From DATLGB01 sp963726825 (GTDB taxonomy: Bacteria > Actinomycetota > Thermoleophilia > Solirubrobacterales > Solirubrobacteraceae): a stretch of 64,000 nucleotides of DNA. The stretch is from positions 1,798,001-1,862,000 of the forward strand of contig CAVSDT010000002.1 of assembly GCA_963726825.1 (NCBI GenBank), in the 5' to 3' direction. Shown piece by piece: positions 29,419-38,602 of this stretch. The notes under the pieces were generated by a model. The model made no database searches, was not told where the DNA came from, and saw nothing but the letters and a program-made list of their open reading frames with translations. A program made the translations under genes and the position numbers. Position 1 is the stretch's first letter. Each line of letters opens with the position of its first letter.

Positions 29419-30429
29419 ATGCTCTCGCTCGCCGCCGGGTCCACGGTCGCGGAGTTGCGGGACGCTTGCGGGACCGATCCGGGCTGGATCTGCCGGACCT
29501 CGCTCGACGTCACCGGCGACACGACCGCCGCCCGGATCCTCGACGCCGTCTTCGGCACGCCGCTCACGATCCTGCTGATCGTCGTCGCCGCGCTGATCGT
29601 CAACCGGCTCGCCCGCCGCGCCATCAAGCGGGTCCTGCGCTCGCTCCATTCCGGTGCCGTCCAGGACCGCTTCAGCGCGGTCAAGCGCGTGACCCCCGAC
29701 GCCCTGCTCGAGACCGCGGAGACCTCCCTGCGGGCCGAGCAGCGCATCGAGGCGCTCGCCTCCGTCCTGCGCTCGGTCACCACCGGCGTGATCTTCGCCG
29801 TCGCGGCCTTCATGGTCCTGGACCAGCTCGGCATCAACCTCGGGCCGCTGCTGGCCGGCGCCGGCATCATCGGCGTGGCGGTCGGCTTCGGCTCGCAGTC
29901 GCTCGTCAAGGACTTCTTCTCCGGCACGTTCATCCTGCTCGAGGACCAGTTCGGCGTCGGCGACATCGTCGACCTCGGCGGCACCGCCGTGGGCACGGTC
30001 GAGGCCGTCTCGCTGCGCACGACCCGCCTGCGCTCCGTCGACGGGACCGTCTGGCACGTCCCCAACGGGACGATCGCCCAGGTCGGCAACATGTCCCAGC
30101 ACTGGTCGCGCGCGCTGCTCGACATCGAGGTCGCCTACGACACCGACGTCGAGCACGCCCGCGAGGTGATCAAGCGCACCGCCGACGAGCTGCACGCGAC
30201 GGACAAGCGCATCCTCGAGGCGCCGGCGGTCTGGGGTGTGCAGACGCTCGGGCCCAACGGCGTCGCGATCCGGCTCGTCGTCAAGACGCGCCCGTCGGAG
30301 CAGGACCCGGTTGCCCGCGTCCTGCGCGAGCGCATCAAGTCGGCGTTCGAGGCGGAGGGGATCGAGATCCCGTTCCCCCAGCACACGGTGTGGAACCGGA
30401 CGGTGACCGAGTCGTCCTCCGCCCCCTAG
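29419..30429 (+). CDS. MscS family small-conductance mechanosensitive channel
   Basis: A membrane protein of about 336 residues that opens under membrane tension and releases solutes on hypo-osmotic shock. Hydrophobic segments lie at about 45-62 (LTILLIVVAALIVN) and 115-132. The pore helix is GAGIIGVAVGFGSQSLVKDFFSG, matching the MscS TM3 signature. The soluble domain has DIVDLGGTAVGTVEAVSLRTTRLR and VPNGTI. The start is uncertain: GTG codons at 29386 and 29410 are in frame. It is divergent from the MarR gene. Confidence 0.92.
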   Translation: MLSLAAGSTVAELRDACGTDPGWICRTSLDVTGDTTAARILDAVFGTPLTILLIVVAALIVNRLARRAIKRVLRSLHSGAVQDRFSAVKRVTPDALLETAETSLRAEQRIEALASVLRSVTTGVIFAVAAFMVLDQLGINLGPLLAGAGIIGVAVGFGSQSLVKDFFSGTFILLEDQFGVGDIVDLGGTAVGTVEAVSLRTTRLRSVDGTVWHVPNGTIAQVGNMSQHWSRALLDIEVAYDTDVEHAREVIKRTADELHATDKRILEAPAVWGVQTLGPNGVAIRLVVKTRPSEQDPVARVLRERIKSAFEAEGIEIPFPQHTVWNRTVTESSSAP

Positions 30430-30435
30430 GCCGCC

Positions 30436-31425
30436 TCAGGCGGGCGGGGGCGGGCCGCCCTGCTCGTCCTCGGCCAGCTCCTGCGCGGCGAGGAGCGCGG
30501 CGCCGGCGACGCCGGCCTCCACGCCGCGGCGAGCCAGCCGGATCGTCGTGCTCGTGCCCAGCCCGGGCATGACGTAGGACGCCGACACCTCGCGGGCGGG
30601 GCCGAGCAGCAGCTCGCCCGCGGTCGAGACGCCCCCGCCGATGACGACCTCGTCGGGGTCCAGGAGGTTGATCGCGTTGGCGATCAGCAGGCCGAGCCGC
30701 TCCCCGAGCAGCCCGATCGCGCGCAGCGCCACGTCGTCCCCCCTCTCCGCGAACTCGACGACGTCCGGACCCTCCACCGCGCCGTCGTCGGCGAGCCGCC
30801 GGCCGAGCGGGGAGTCGGGGTGCGCGCGGGCGAAGCGCAGTGCGAGACGGTCGAGCTCGGTGCCGGCGACCAGCGCCTCGGCCGAGCCGGTGCGCGGGAA
30901 GTCCGTGCCGGTCGGCTTCGGGACGCCATCGGTGACGTCGAGGCCGATGACCTGATGGCCGACCTCGGTGGCCGACGTGCGTGAGCGGTAGAGGCGGCCG
31001 TTGAGCACGATCCCTCCGCCGATGCCGGTGCCGACGGTGTACATGACCAGCGAGGAGGCGACGAGCTCGTCCCCGTCGTAGGCCTCGGCCAGCGCCGCGC
31101 AGCTGCCGTCGTTGGAGACGTAGACCGGGACGCCGAGGCGCTCCTCGAGCGGCGCGCGGACGGCGACGCCCTGCAGCGGCACGTTGACGGAGTACAGCGC
31201 GGTGCCGGTCGCGAAGTCCACGACGCTCGGGATCGCGAGGCCGACGGCGCGCGTCTGCGCGGTCACGAGCCCCGCGAGGGTCGAGCCGAGCTGCTCCATC
31301 AGCGCCTCGCTTGAGCTCAGCTCCGTCGGGACCACGTGGTTGTCCCCCAGCACGCCGCTCTCCATCACGGCCGCCGCGATCTTCGTCCCGCCGACGTCGA
31401 CCCCGACGAACTGCCCGTCGATCAT
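30436..31425 (-). CDS. ROK family sugar kinase (probable glucokinase)
   Basis: A 329-residue ROK-type kinase. The ATP-binding motif GVDVGGTKIAAAV is at residue 8, the second phosphate loop GTGIGGGIVLNG near 135, and the sugar-binding EVGHQ follows. The catalytic Asp lies in VSNDGSCAALAE. The CXCGXXGC zinc motif that normally follows EVGHQ is absent here: the matching stretch reads TDFPRTGSAEAL. As the last gene of the pentose-phosphate operon it most likely phosphorylates glucose for Zwf. Its ATG overlaps the pgl stop (ATGA). Confidence 0.85.
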   Translation of the reverse strand: MIDGQFVGVDVGGTKIAAAVMESGVLGDNHVVPTELSSSEALMEQLGSTLAGLVTAQTRAVGLAIPSVVDFATGTALYSVNVPLQGVAVRAPLEERLGVPVYVSNDGSCAALAEAYDGDELVASSLVMYTVGTGIGGGIVLNGRLYRSRTSATEVGHQVIGLDVTDGVPKPTGTDFPRTGSAEALVAGTELDRLALRFARAHPDSPLGRRLADDGAVEGPDVVEFAERGDDVALRAIGLLGERLGLLIANAINLLDPDEVVIGGGVSTAGELLLGPAREVSASYVMPGLGTSTTIRLARRGVEAGVAGAALLAAQELAEDEQGGPPPPA

Positions 31426-32123
31426 CGCAGCGCGGCGGCCGCGGCCTCGTCGCAGATGAGGACGAGGCGGCCGCTGGCCGGCTGCACGCGCGCGCTCGGC
31501 AGGTCCTGATCGGGCTCGGGGCCGAAGATGCGGCCCACCATCTCGGCCTTGTCCTCCCCCGCGACGACGAAGACGACCTCCTCGGCCTGGTTGAAGACGG
31601 GCAGCGTCATCGTCACACGCGGGACGTGGGGATCCATCCCGGCCTCGGGGACGCCCGCGACCTCGCGCTCGGGGTCGTCGATCTCGACCGCCGGCTTGCC
31701 GGGGAACAGGGACGCGGTGTGGCCGTCTGGGCCCAGGCCCATGATCGCGAGGCCGATCGCGCCGTCGGCGCCGAGTGCTGCGCGCAGGCGGCGCCCGTAG
31801 TCGGCGGCGGCCGTCTCAAGGTCGGCCTCCGTGCGCACGCGCTCCAGTCGCGGCCGCAGGTCGGGGGCCAGCGGCGCGAGCCACGTGTCCTCCGTGAGCT
31901 TGAAGTTGGAGCGTTCGTCCTCGGGGGGGACCATCCGGTCGTCGCCGAGCCACAGCGTCGTGTCGGACCAATCGGCCCGGCGACCGGCGGCGAGCTCGTA
32001 GGCCCGCCGGGGGGTCGAGCCGCCCGAGAGGGCGATGTGCTCGCCGCCGTGGGCGGCGAGGACGTCCGCGGCGGCGGACGCCACCGCCTCGGCATCGGAC
32101 AGGACTCGCACGTCGAGCGCCAT
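31422..32123 (-). CDS. pgl: 6-phosphogluconolactonase
   Basis: A 233-residue enzyme of the NagB/DevB fold, which hydrolyses 6-phosphogluconolactone made by Zwf. ALSGGSTPRRAYELAA near residue 30 and LWLGDDRMVPPEDERSN near 60 are the family signatures, and GLGPDGHTASLFPG is near 130. It has the expected length of about 235-250. It sits in the order zwf-opcA-pgl. Its ATG overlaps the opcA stop by one base (TGATG), and its stop overlaps the kinase start. Confidence 0.95.
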   Translation of the reverse strand: MALDVRVLSDAEAVASAAADVLAAHGGEHIALSGGSTPRRAYELAAGRRADWSDTTLWLGDDRMVPPEDERSNFKLTEDTWLAPLAPDLRPRLERVRTEADLETAAADYGRRLRAALGADGAIGLAIMGLGPDGHTASLFPGKPAVEIDDPEREVAGVPEAGMDPHVPRVTMTLPVFNQAEEVVFVVAGEDKAEMVGRIFGPEPDQDLPSARVQPASGRLVLICDEAAAAALR

Positions 32124-33184
32124 CAGCGGCTCACCATCGCTCTCGCGGCCCCAACGGCCGGTTCGTAGTTCGCGTCACGCAACAGGGCCTGGCGTACCCC
32201 TTCGCCGAGGATGCCACCCTCCCCGCGGGAGGCGCCGAGGACCTGGAACTCGCGCCGGGTGCCGTCGCGCGCGATGCGCACCTCGCGCAGGCCGCCGGGC
32301 CCGCGGTCGAGGGCGACGCTGGCCCCCGACGCGTCCTGGACCGTGACCCCGGCCAGCCCTGGGGCCACGTCCTGCTGCACGGCCTCGAGCGTGATCTTGA
32401 TCTCGCCCCGGCGCGTCGTGGCCGACCCGACGAGATCGCCCCCGCGGCTGAGCAGGCGCGACGTGCGCCAGCCGAGGCGCGAGGCCAGCCAGCCGACGTA
32501 CAGCGCGGCGGGCGCCACGGAGTCGTGCCGGTGACGCACCGTGACGGCCGCGACGGAGCGCAGCAGCGGCCGGTACTGGGGTGGGTCGTAGGCGGCGGCG
32601 ATCCGCTCGCGCCACGGCGTCGAGCGCAACCAGGCGAGATCGACGACGTAGAGGTCGCGCTGCAGGCCGTTGATGCGCTCCAGCGCCTCGTCGACCTCCT
32701 GGTCGATCGCGTCGACGAGCACGACCTGCGCGAGCTCGCGCAGTGCCTCCTCGGCCTCGTGGTGGCCGTGGGGGCACCACAGGAGCGTCGCGAGGTCGGG
32801 CACGACGAGCGGGTCGACGATCGTCTCGAGGCTCGACAGGTGCCGGTCGCCGAGATCGAGCTCGATCCGCTCGCGGGCGACGGCGAGGTCCCCCGCCTCG
32901 CGCGTGGCCATCACGGCCCGGGCGTCGAGCGTGCGCCGCCGCGGGTCGACGGCGCAGGTGATGATGCGCGACGGGAGGAAGCGCCCGACCTTGCTCAACC
33001 GGTTCTCGATCTCGCCGCGGAAGCGGCGGTCGCAGACCACCACGAGGTTCAGCGACCGGGCGGGGATCGCCGTCGCCTGCCGCTGGTGGCGGGCCGCCAG
33101 CAGCTCGCGCAGCGCCGCCTCGATGGCGGCGGGGGTGGTGTCCTGGGCCTCCCAGACGTCGTCGTCGGCGCCGGCCTCGCTCAC
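32123..33184 (-). CDS. opcA: OpcA, glucose-6-phosphate dehydrogenase assembly protein
   Basis: A 353-residue protein of the OpcA family, which is needed for assembly or redox control of glucose-6-phosphate dehydrogenase in cyanobacteria and actinobacteria. It carries RSLNLVVVCDRRFRGEIENRLS and a PHGHHEAEEALRELAQVVLVD segment, and is placed directly after zwf. The start is GTG 33184, overlapping the zwf stop (GTGA); the frame upstream is antisense to zwf. The C-terminal domain ends RDANYEPAVG. Confidence 0.93.
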   Translation of the reverse strand: MSEAGADDDVWEAQDTTPAAIEAALRELLAARHQRQATAIPARSLNLVVVCDRRFRGEIENRLSKVGRFLPSRIITCAVDPRRRTLDARAVMATREAGDLAVARERIELDLGDRHLSSLETIVDPLVVPDLATLLWCPHGHHEAEEALRELAQVVLVDAIDQEVDEALERINGLQRDLYVVDLAWLRSTPWRERIAAAYDPPQYRPLLRSVAAVTVRHRHDSVAPAALYVGWLASRLGWRTSRLLSRGGDLVGSATTRRGEIKITLEAVQQDVAPGLAGVTVQDASGASVALDRGPGGLREVRIARDGTRREFQVLGASRGEGGILGEGVRQALLRDANYEPAVGAARAMVSR

Positions 33185-34710
33185 AGCCGTCGCCACGACC
33201 GTTCCGCGCCGAGCAGCTCGTCCGCCTCCTTGGGCCCCTGGGACCCCGCCGCGTACTCCGCGAGCGGGAGGTCCTCGGACTGCCAGGCCTGCAGGATCGG
33301 GTCGATGATCTGCCACTGCGCGTCGACCTCGTCGTTGCGGGTGAACAGCGTCGCCTCGCCGCGCATGGCGTCGAGGATCAACCGCTCGTAGGCCTCCGGG
33401 GACTGCGAGAGGAACGACGTGCCGTAGTGGAACTCCATGTTGACCGGGCGGATCCGCGTCGAGGCGCCGGGGATCTTCGCCCCGAGCTGCAGCGTCACGC
33501 CCTCGTCCGGCTGCAGCGTGATCACGAGCTGGTTGGGCAGCGGCCCGACCGAGCCCGTGCCCTGCGCGAACGCCATGTGCGGCACCGGCTTGAGGCGGAT
33601 CGCGATCTCGGTGACCTTGCGCGCGAGCCGCTTGCCGGTGCGCAGGTAGATCGGCACCCCGGCCCAGCGCCAGTTGTCGATGCGCAGGCACAGCGCGGCG
33701 TAGGTCTCGGTCTCGGAGCCCTCCTCGACGCCGTCCTCCTCCGCGTAGCCGACGGCCTCGTCCCCCGCGACGACGCCGGGCCCGTACTGCGCGCGCACGG
33801 TGTTGGCGGCGACGCCTTCGGCGTCGTAGGGCGTGATCGCCTGCAGGACCTTGACCTTCTCGTCGCGGACCTTCTCGGCGCCGAAGGACACCGGCGGCTC
33901 CATGCAGGTCATGCACAGCAGCTGCAGCATGTGGTTCTGGACGAGGTCACGCAGCGCCCCGGCGCCGTCGTAGTAGCCGGCGCGGGTGCCGATGCCGAGG
34001 TCCTCGGCCGCGGTGATCTGGATGTGGTCGATGTAGTTGCGGTTCCAGACCGGCTCGAACATGTAGTTGGCGAAGCGGAACGCCATCATGTTCTGGACGG
34101 TCTCCTTCCCCAGGTAGTGGTCGATGCGGAAGACCTGGTGCTCGCGGAAGGACCGCGAGATCGTCTCCTGCAGCTCGCGGGCGGAGGCGAGGTCGGTGCC
34201 GAACGGCTTCTCGACGATCAGCCGCACGTCCGCGTCGGGGGACTTGTGCAGGCCGGCCGCGTGCAGCCGCTCGGGGATCACGCCGAAGTACTCCGGCGCG
34301 GTGGAGAGGTAGTAGGCGCGCGCCAGCGGCTGGCCCGTCTCCTCGTCGGCCTCGTCGAGGATCTGGCGCAGCGTCTCGTACCCGGCCTCGTCGTCGAAGG
34401 CCGCCCCGACGTAGCGCATCATCGCCAGCAGGCCCTCGAGCACGTCCGGGTCGGTCTCGCGCCGCGAGTACTGCTCGATCGACTCCTTCGCGACCGCGCG
34501 GAAGTCATCGTCGGACTGCGGGGAGCGGGAGACGCCGATGAGCTTGAAGCGCTCGGGCAGGGCGCCCTCGTGGGCGAGGTTGTAGAGCGCCGGCAGCAGC
34601 TTGCGCTTGGACAGGTCGCCGGTGGCGCCGAAGATCGTCAGCGCCGTCGGCGGGACGGGCAGCCGCTCCAGTCCCGCCTTGAGGGGGTTCTCCTCGGTGT
34701 CGGCGCTCAT
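33181..34710 (-). CDS. zwf: glucose-6-phosphate 1-dehydrogenase
   Basis: A 509-residue NADP-dependent enzyme that oxidises glucose-6-phosphate to the lactone and is the entry to the oxidative pentose-phosphate pathway. The nucleotide-binding motif is IFGATGDLSKRKLLPAL. The active-site block FRIDHYLGKETVQNMM contains the catalytic His region, and TGKRL follows. Length is normal. The start ATG overlaps the gnd stop (ATGA). Confidence 0.97.
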   Translation of the reverse strand: MSADTEENPLKAGLERLPVPPTALTIFGATGDLSKRKLLPALYNLAHEGALPERFKLIGVSRSPQSDDDFRAVAKESIEQYSRRETDPDVLEGLLAMMRYVGAAFDDEAGYETLRQILDEADEETGQPLARAYYLSTAPEYFGVIPERLHAAGLHKSPDADVRLIVEKPFGTDLASARELQETISRSFREHQVFRIDHYLGKETVQNMMAFRFANYMFEPVWNRNYIDHIQITAAEDLGIGTRAGYYDGAGALRDLVQNHMLQLLCMTCMEPPVSFGAEKVRDEKVKVLQAITPYDAEGVAANTVRAQYGPGVVAGDEAVGYAEEDGVEEGSETETYAALCLRIDNWRWAGVPIYLRTGKRLARKVTEIAIRLKPVPHMAFAQGTGSVGPLPNQLVITLQPDEGVTLQLGAKIPGASTRIRPVNMEFHYGTSFLSQSPEAYERLILDAMRGEATLFTRNDEVDAQWQIIDPILQAWQSEDLPLAEYAAGSQGPKEADELLGAERSWRRL

Positions 34711-35618
34711 GTGCCGGCGGACCGCTCCACGGCGTGCCCGCCGAACTGGTTGCGCAGGGCGGCCAGGACCCGAGCGGTGTAGTCCCCCTGGTCGCGGGAG
34801 TAGAAGCGCGCGGCGAGCGCGGCCGACAGCACCGGCATCGGCACGGCGTTGTCGATCGCATCGACGATCGTCCAGCGTCCCTCGCCGGAGTCGTCGACGT
34901 AGCCGCGCAGGCCCTCGAGGTCGTTGCCCTCCTCCCTGAAGGCCAGCTCGGCCAGCTCGCACAGCCACGACCGCACGACGGAGCCCTGGTTCCACACGTG
35001 GGCGACCTGCTCGAGCTCGATCGGGTACTTCGAGGCGTGCATCAGCTCGAAGCCCTCGGCGTAGGCCTGCATCAGGCCGTACTCGACGCCGTTGTGGACC
35101 ATCTTGACGTAGTGGCCGGCACCCGCCGGCCCGAAGTGGTGCCACCCGTCGGGCGGGGCGAGCACGTCGAGGATCGGCGTCAGGCGCTCGACGCCCGCGT
35201 CGGAACCGCCGACCATCATGCAGTAGCCGATCTTGAGGCCCCACACGCCGCCGCTGGTGCCGACGTCGACGTAGTGGATGTCGCGCTCGGCCAGTGCTTG
35301 CGCCCGGGTCTCGTCCTCGTGGTAGTTGGAGTTGCCGCCGTCCACGACGAGGTCATCCGCGTCGAGCAGCTCGCCGAGCTTGGCCACGGTCTCCTGGGTC
35401 GGGGCGCCTGACGGCACCATCACCCACACGGTGCGGGGCGCATCGAGCTTGGACACGAGCTCCTCGAGCGAGCCGGCGCCGACGGCGCCGTGCTCCTGGG
35501 CCCGTTCGACGGCCTCCGTGCTGGGATCGAAGGCGATCACCTCGTGGTCGGAGTCCCGCTTGATGCGGGCCACCATGTTGCCGCCCATCTTCCCGAGGCC
35601 GACGAAGCCGATCTGCAT
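34707..35618 (-). CDS. gnd: 6-phosphogluconate dehydrogenase (short form)
   Basis: A 303-residue enzyme of the short GndA/YqeC subfamily that oxidatively decarboxylates 6-phosphogluconate to ribulose-5-phosphate. The N-terminal motif is MQIGFVGLGKMGGNM. The substrate site DVGTSGGVWGLKIGYCMMVGG and VKMVHNGVEYGLMQ, with the catalytic Lys, are present. The start at 35618 is preceded by a perfect AGGAGG at normal spacing, and upstream codons are unlikely to be used. A gap of 86 bp separates it from the GGDEF gene. Confidence 0.95.
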   Translation of the reverse strand: MQIGFVGLGKMGGNMVARIKRDSDHEVIAFDPSTEAVERAQEHGAVGAGSLEELVSKLDAPRTVWVMVPSGAPTQETVAKLGELLDADDLVVDGGNSNYHEDETRAQALAERDIHYVDVGTSGGVWGLKIGYCMMVGGSDAGVERLTPILDVLAPPDGWHHFGPAGAGHYVKMVHNGVEYGLMQAYAEGFELMHASKYPIELEQVAHVWNQGSVVRSWLCELAELAFREEGNDLEGLRGYVDDSGEGRWTIVDAIDNAVPMPVLSAALAARFYSRDQGDYTARVLAALRNQFGGHAVERSAGT

Positions 35619-35704
35619 GCGTTGACCTCCTGGGGCCTGTGTCGTGGTTGGACCGACAGCCATTGTCCGTACCCGCACGGGCACGGGTCAAGCACCCCGT
35701 GTGA

Positions 35705-36964
35705 TCAGCGCGCTGCGCGGCGCGAGATCAGGTCGCGCTCCGCGGCCTGCAGGAGCGCCTCCGGCGACCGCGCACCCGTCGAGGAGGACGCCACGCCGAA
35801 GGCGGCCTGGGTGCCGATCCCGGCGTCATCGCAGGCCGCGGCCACCGCCACGCCCGCCCGCCGGGCGTCCACGCGGTCGGCGTCGGGCAGCACGAGGGCG
35901 AACTCGGCGCCCGTGATCCGGGCCGCCCACCCGCCCGCGGCCTCGGCGTGATCGAGCAGCAGCCGACCGAAGGCCCGCAGGGCGTCGTCGCCGGCCTCGC
36001 CGTCGTCGAAGCCCCGCAGCCCGCCGAGGTCGAAGTGGACGAGCGACAGCGCGCGCCGCTCTCCCGTGGCGCGGGCCAGCGCGGCCACGAGGCCCTCGTG
36101 GAGGGCCCGCAGGTTGAAGAGGCCGGTGAGGTCATCGCGGCGGGCGAGCTCACGCTGGCGGCGGGCGAACGCGGCCAGACGCTGCTCGGCGACCTTGTGG
36201 CGGGTGATGTCGCGGAACAGGACGCTGACGCCCGCCACGGCCGCCGGGTCCTCGGCGTCGACCAGCGCCGTGGCGCTGACGGCCACCGGGATCGGGGCCT
36301 GCGCGGCCGTGACGAAGGTCGTGTCGGAGCGGACGGTCTCGCCCGCCAGCGCACGGGCGACGAACCCCTCGGCCTGCCCCTCCCCGCCCGCGGCGAACAG
36401 GACGGAGAACGGCTCGCCGACGACCGCCGGCGGGGCATGGCCGAGCATCTGCTCGGCGCCCGGGTTCCAGCTCGCGATCCGGCCGTCGAGGCCCAGGACC
36501 ACGATGCCCGCGTCGACGGTGTCGACGATCGCGGCGAGCTGACGCAGGCCGGCCTCGGCCGCACGGCGCTCGGAGATGTCGTGCAGCAGGGCGGCGAAGC
36601 GCCAGCGCCCACCCGCGACCTGCACGGCGCTGATCGTCAGCTCGACCGGGAACTCACGGCCGGACTTGTGGCAGGCGTGCAGCTCGAGGCGCTTGCCGAT
36701 CACCCGCGCCTCGCCCGTGCGGACGAAGCGCTCCATGCCGAGCTGGTGGGCGGCCCGCAGGTCCGGTGGGATGATCGTCTCGGCCAGCGACCGGCCGAGC
36801 ACCTCGGCGCGGCAGAAGCCGAAGGTGCGTTCGGCGGCCGGGTTCCACTCCGTGATGCGCCCGTGGTCGTCGGCGAGGACGAACGCCTCGCTGGACGCGG
36901 CCAGCACGGCACCGAAGAGCGCCTCGTCGCCGGGCGTCGCCTGCGGTTCGGTCCCCGCGGTCAT
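35705..36964 (-). CDS. PAS-PAS-GGDEF protein with degenerate active site
   Basis: A 419-residue protein. PAS1 covers about residues 15-140 and PAS2 about 145-265 (LGLDGRIASWNPGAEQMLG, then a typical PAC end). The GGDEF domain (about 270-415) begins RDDLTGLFNLRALHEGL, but the signature loop reads ITGAEFALVLP. The expected GG(D/E)EF has become TGAEF and lacks the catalytic acidic residue, so it probably makes no c-di-GMP. It may work as a sensor or c-di-GMP-binding protein. It sits inside the pentose-phosphate operon between pgi and gnd on the same strand, 42 bp after pgi. Confidence 0.88.
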   Translation of the reverse strand: MTAGTEPQATPGDEALFGAVLAASSEAFVLADDHGRITEWNPAAERTFGFCRAEVLGRSLAETIIPPDLRAAHQLGMERFVRTGEARVIGKRLELHACHKSGREFPVELTISAVQVAGGRWRFAALLHDISERRAAEAGLRQLAAIVDTVDAGIVVLGLDGRIASWNPGAEQMLGHAPPAVVGEPFSVLFAAGGEGQAEGFVARALAGETVRSDTTFVTAAQAPIPVAVSATALVDAEDPAAVAGVSVLFRDITRHKVAEQRLAAFARRQRELARRDDLTGLFNLRALHEGLVAALARATGERRALSLVHFDLGGLRGFDDGEAGDDALRAFGRLLLDHAEAAGGWAARITGAEFALVLPDADRVDARRAGVAVAAACDDAGIGTQAAFGVASSSTGARSPEALLQAAERDLISRRAAR

Positions 36965-37006
36965 GGTCCGTTGATCGACCGTCGCGGGGCGGGCTTGAAC
37001 GGCGGG

Positions 37007-38602
37007 TCAGGTCCGCTGGACACGCACACGCTCGGTGAGCGCGTCGATCGACCCTGCGAGGTCGTCGGCCGCGAGGCGCACGCGCACGGCGGGCAGATCG
37101 TGCGAGCGCAGCGTCTGCAGGTCGCCGTCGGCCTGCGCGTCGATCAGCGTGCGCAGCCCGAAGTCGCGGCCCGGGACCTCGACGTCGGCGTCGGAGTCCG
37201 AGACGAGCTGCAGGAACCGACCCACCTTCGGCCCGCCCTTGTGGAACTGGCCCGTCGAGTGGAGGAAGCGCGGGCCGTAGCCCCACGTCGTCGCCACGCC
37301 GTGGCGCTCCAGCAGGGCCGCGCGCAGCCGGGACACGGCCGCGTCGACCGCCGCGTCGTAGGGCAGGTAGCCCATGATCGCGACGTAGGACGGGGCGGCC
37401 AGGCCGTCGAGCAGGTCGGCGAGGTCGCCGTCGGGCTGGTCCGGCGGGCCGGACTCGAGCACCGCGTTGGTGTTGTCCTTGGCCTCCTGGACGTTCGGCT
37501 GGTCGAACGGGTTGATCTCGAGCGCCCAGCCGACGACGGCGATCGCGAGCTCGCAGACGTACATCAGCTCGCTCAGGCGCTCACGGCCGGAGTCGATCGT
37601 GATCACCGGGTGCGCGGCGGACGCGAGTGCCCTGACAGCCTCCGCGTTGCCGGCGTCCGGGGACACCTCGTCGCGCACGTGGACGAACACGCGGTCCGGC
37701 CCGTAGGCGTCCGGCGCCGCCAGCGGCTCGTCGGCCACCGGGAGCGACCCGCGGCCGTGCTTGCCCGTCGACTCGGCCACCAGCTGCTCGACCCAGAGGC
37801 CGAAGCTCTCCAGGGGCGGGTCCACGATCCAGGTGAGCTTGTCCTGGCCGGCCTGCGCCAGGGCCCCGATCGCGCAGCCCAGCCGCACGCCCGGCCCCTC
37901 GGCCGAGCCGGCGCCGTTGGCGGCCTCCGCGGCGGTCGCAGAGGACAGCGCCGCTTCCACGTCGATCCCCGCCAGGGCGGCGGGCACGATCCCGAACCAC
38001 GACAGCGCCGAGTAGCGGCCGCCGATGTTGGGGTCGTTGACGAAGACGTGGCGGAACCCGTGCTCGGTGGCGAGGTCGCCCAGCGCCGTCCCGGGGTCGG
38101 TGACCGCCGCGTAGTGGCGGCCGTCGCCGAGCTTGGACCAGAAGTGGCGGAACAGGGAGTTGGGCTCGATCGTCCCGCCGGACTTCGACGAGTACAGCAG
38201 CAGCGTCCGGTCGAGGTCGACCTCGGCCTCGACGGCCTGGCACTGCAGCGGCTCGGTCGTGTCGAGCACGTGCAGCTTGAGGGCGGGTGGGCCGATGTCG
38301 GGGTTCACGAGGCGGAAGACCTCGGGCGCCAGGGACGAGCCGCCCATCCCGAGCAGCACGACGTCGGTGTAGCCGTCGTCGTGGACGCCGCGGACGAACT
38401 CGCGCAGCTCGTCGAGCTGGGCGTGGGTGCGGGAGGCGATGTCGAGCCAGCCGAGCCGGTCGGCGATCTCCTCCGTGCCCTCCGGGGCCCACAGGGTCAC
38501 GTCGGCGGCCCAGATGCGGCGCGCGACGCCCTCGTCGCGCGCCCGGTCCATCAGCGCGGCGACCGCGTCGGCCGCGGCCCCCGGCAGTTGGGTGTCGATC
38601 AC
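37007..38602 (-). CDS. pgi: glucose-6-phosphate isomerase
   Basis: A 531-residue sugar isomerase that interconverts glucose-6-phosphate and fructose-6-phosphate. LGMGGSSLAPEVFRL, YSSKSGGTIEPN and WALEINPFDQPNVQEAK mark the SIS/Pgi fold and the active site. In many actinobacteria and cyanobacteria this type is fused to transaldolase. Here the two genes are separate but overlap by GTGA, so they would be translated together. The start is GTG 38602. Confidence 0.94.
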   Translation of the reverse strand: MIDTQLPGAAADAVAALMDRARDEGVARRIWAADVTLWAPEGTEEIADRLGWLDIASRTHAQLDELREFVRGVHDDGYTDVVLLGMGGSSLAPEVFRLVNPDIGPPALKLHVLDTTEPLQCQAVEAEVDLDRTLLLYSSKSGGTIEPNSLFRHFWSKLGDGRHYAAVTDPGTALGDLATEHGFRHVFVNDPNIGGRYSALSWFGIVPAALAGIDVEAALSSATAAEAANGAGSAEGPGVRLGCAIGALAQAGQDKLTWIVDPPLESFGLWVEQLVAESTGKHGRGSLPVADEPLAAPDAYGPDRVFVHVRDEVSPDAGNAEAVRALASAAHPVITIDSGRERLSELMYVCELAIAVVGWALEINPFDQPNVQEAKDNTNAVLESGPPDQPDGDLADLLDGLAAPSYVAIMGYLPYDAAVDAAVSRLRAALLERHGVATTWGYGPRFLHSTGQFHKGGPKVGRFLQLVSDSDADVEVPGRDFGLRTLIDAQADGDLQTLRSHDLPAVRVRLAADDLAGSIDALTERVRVQRT

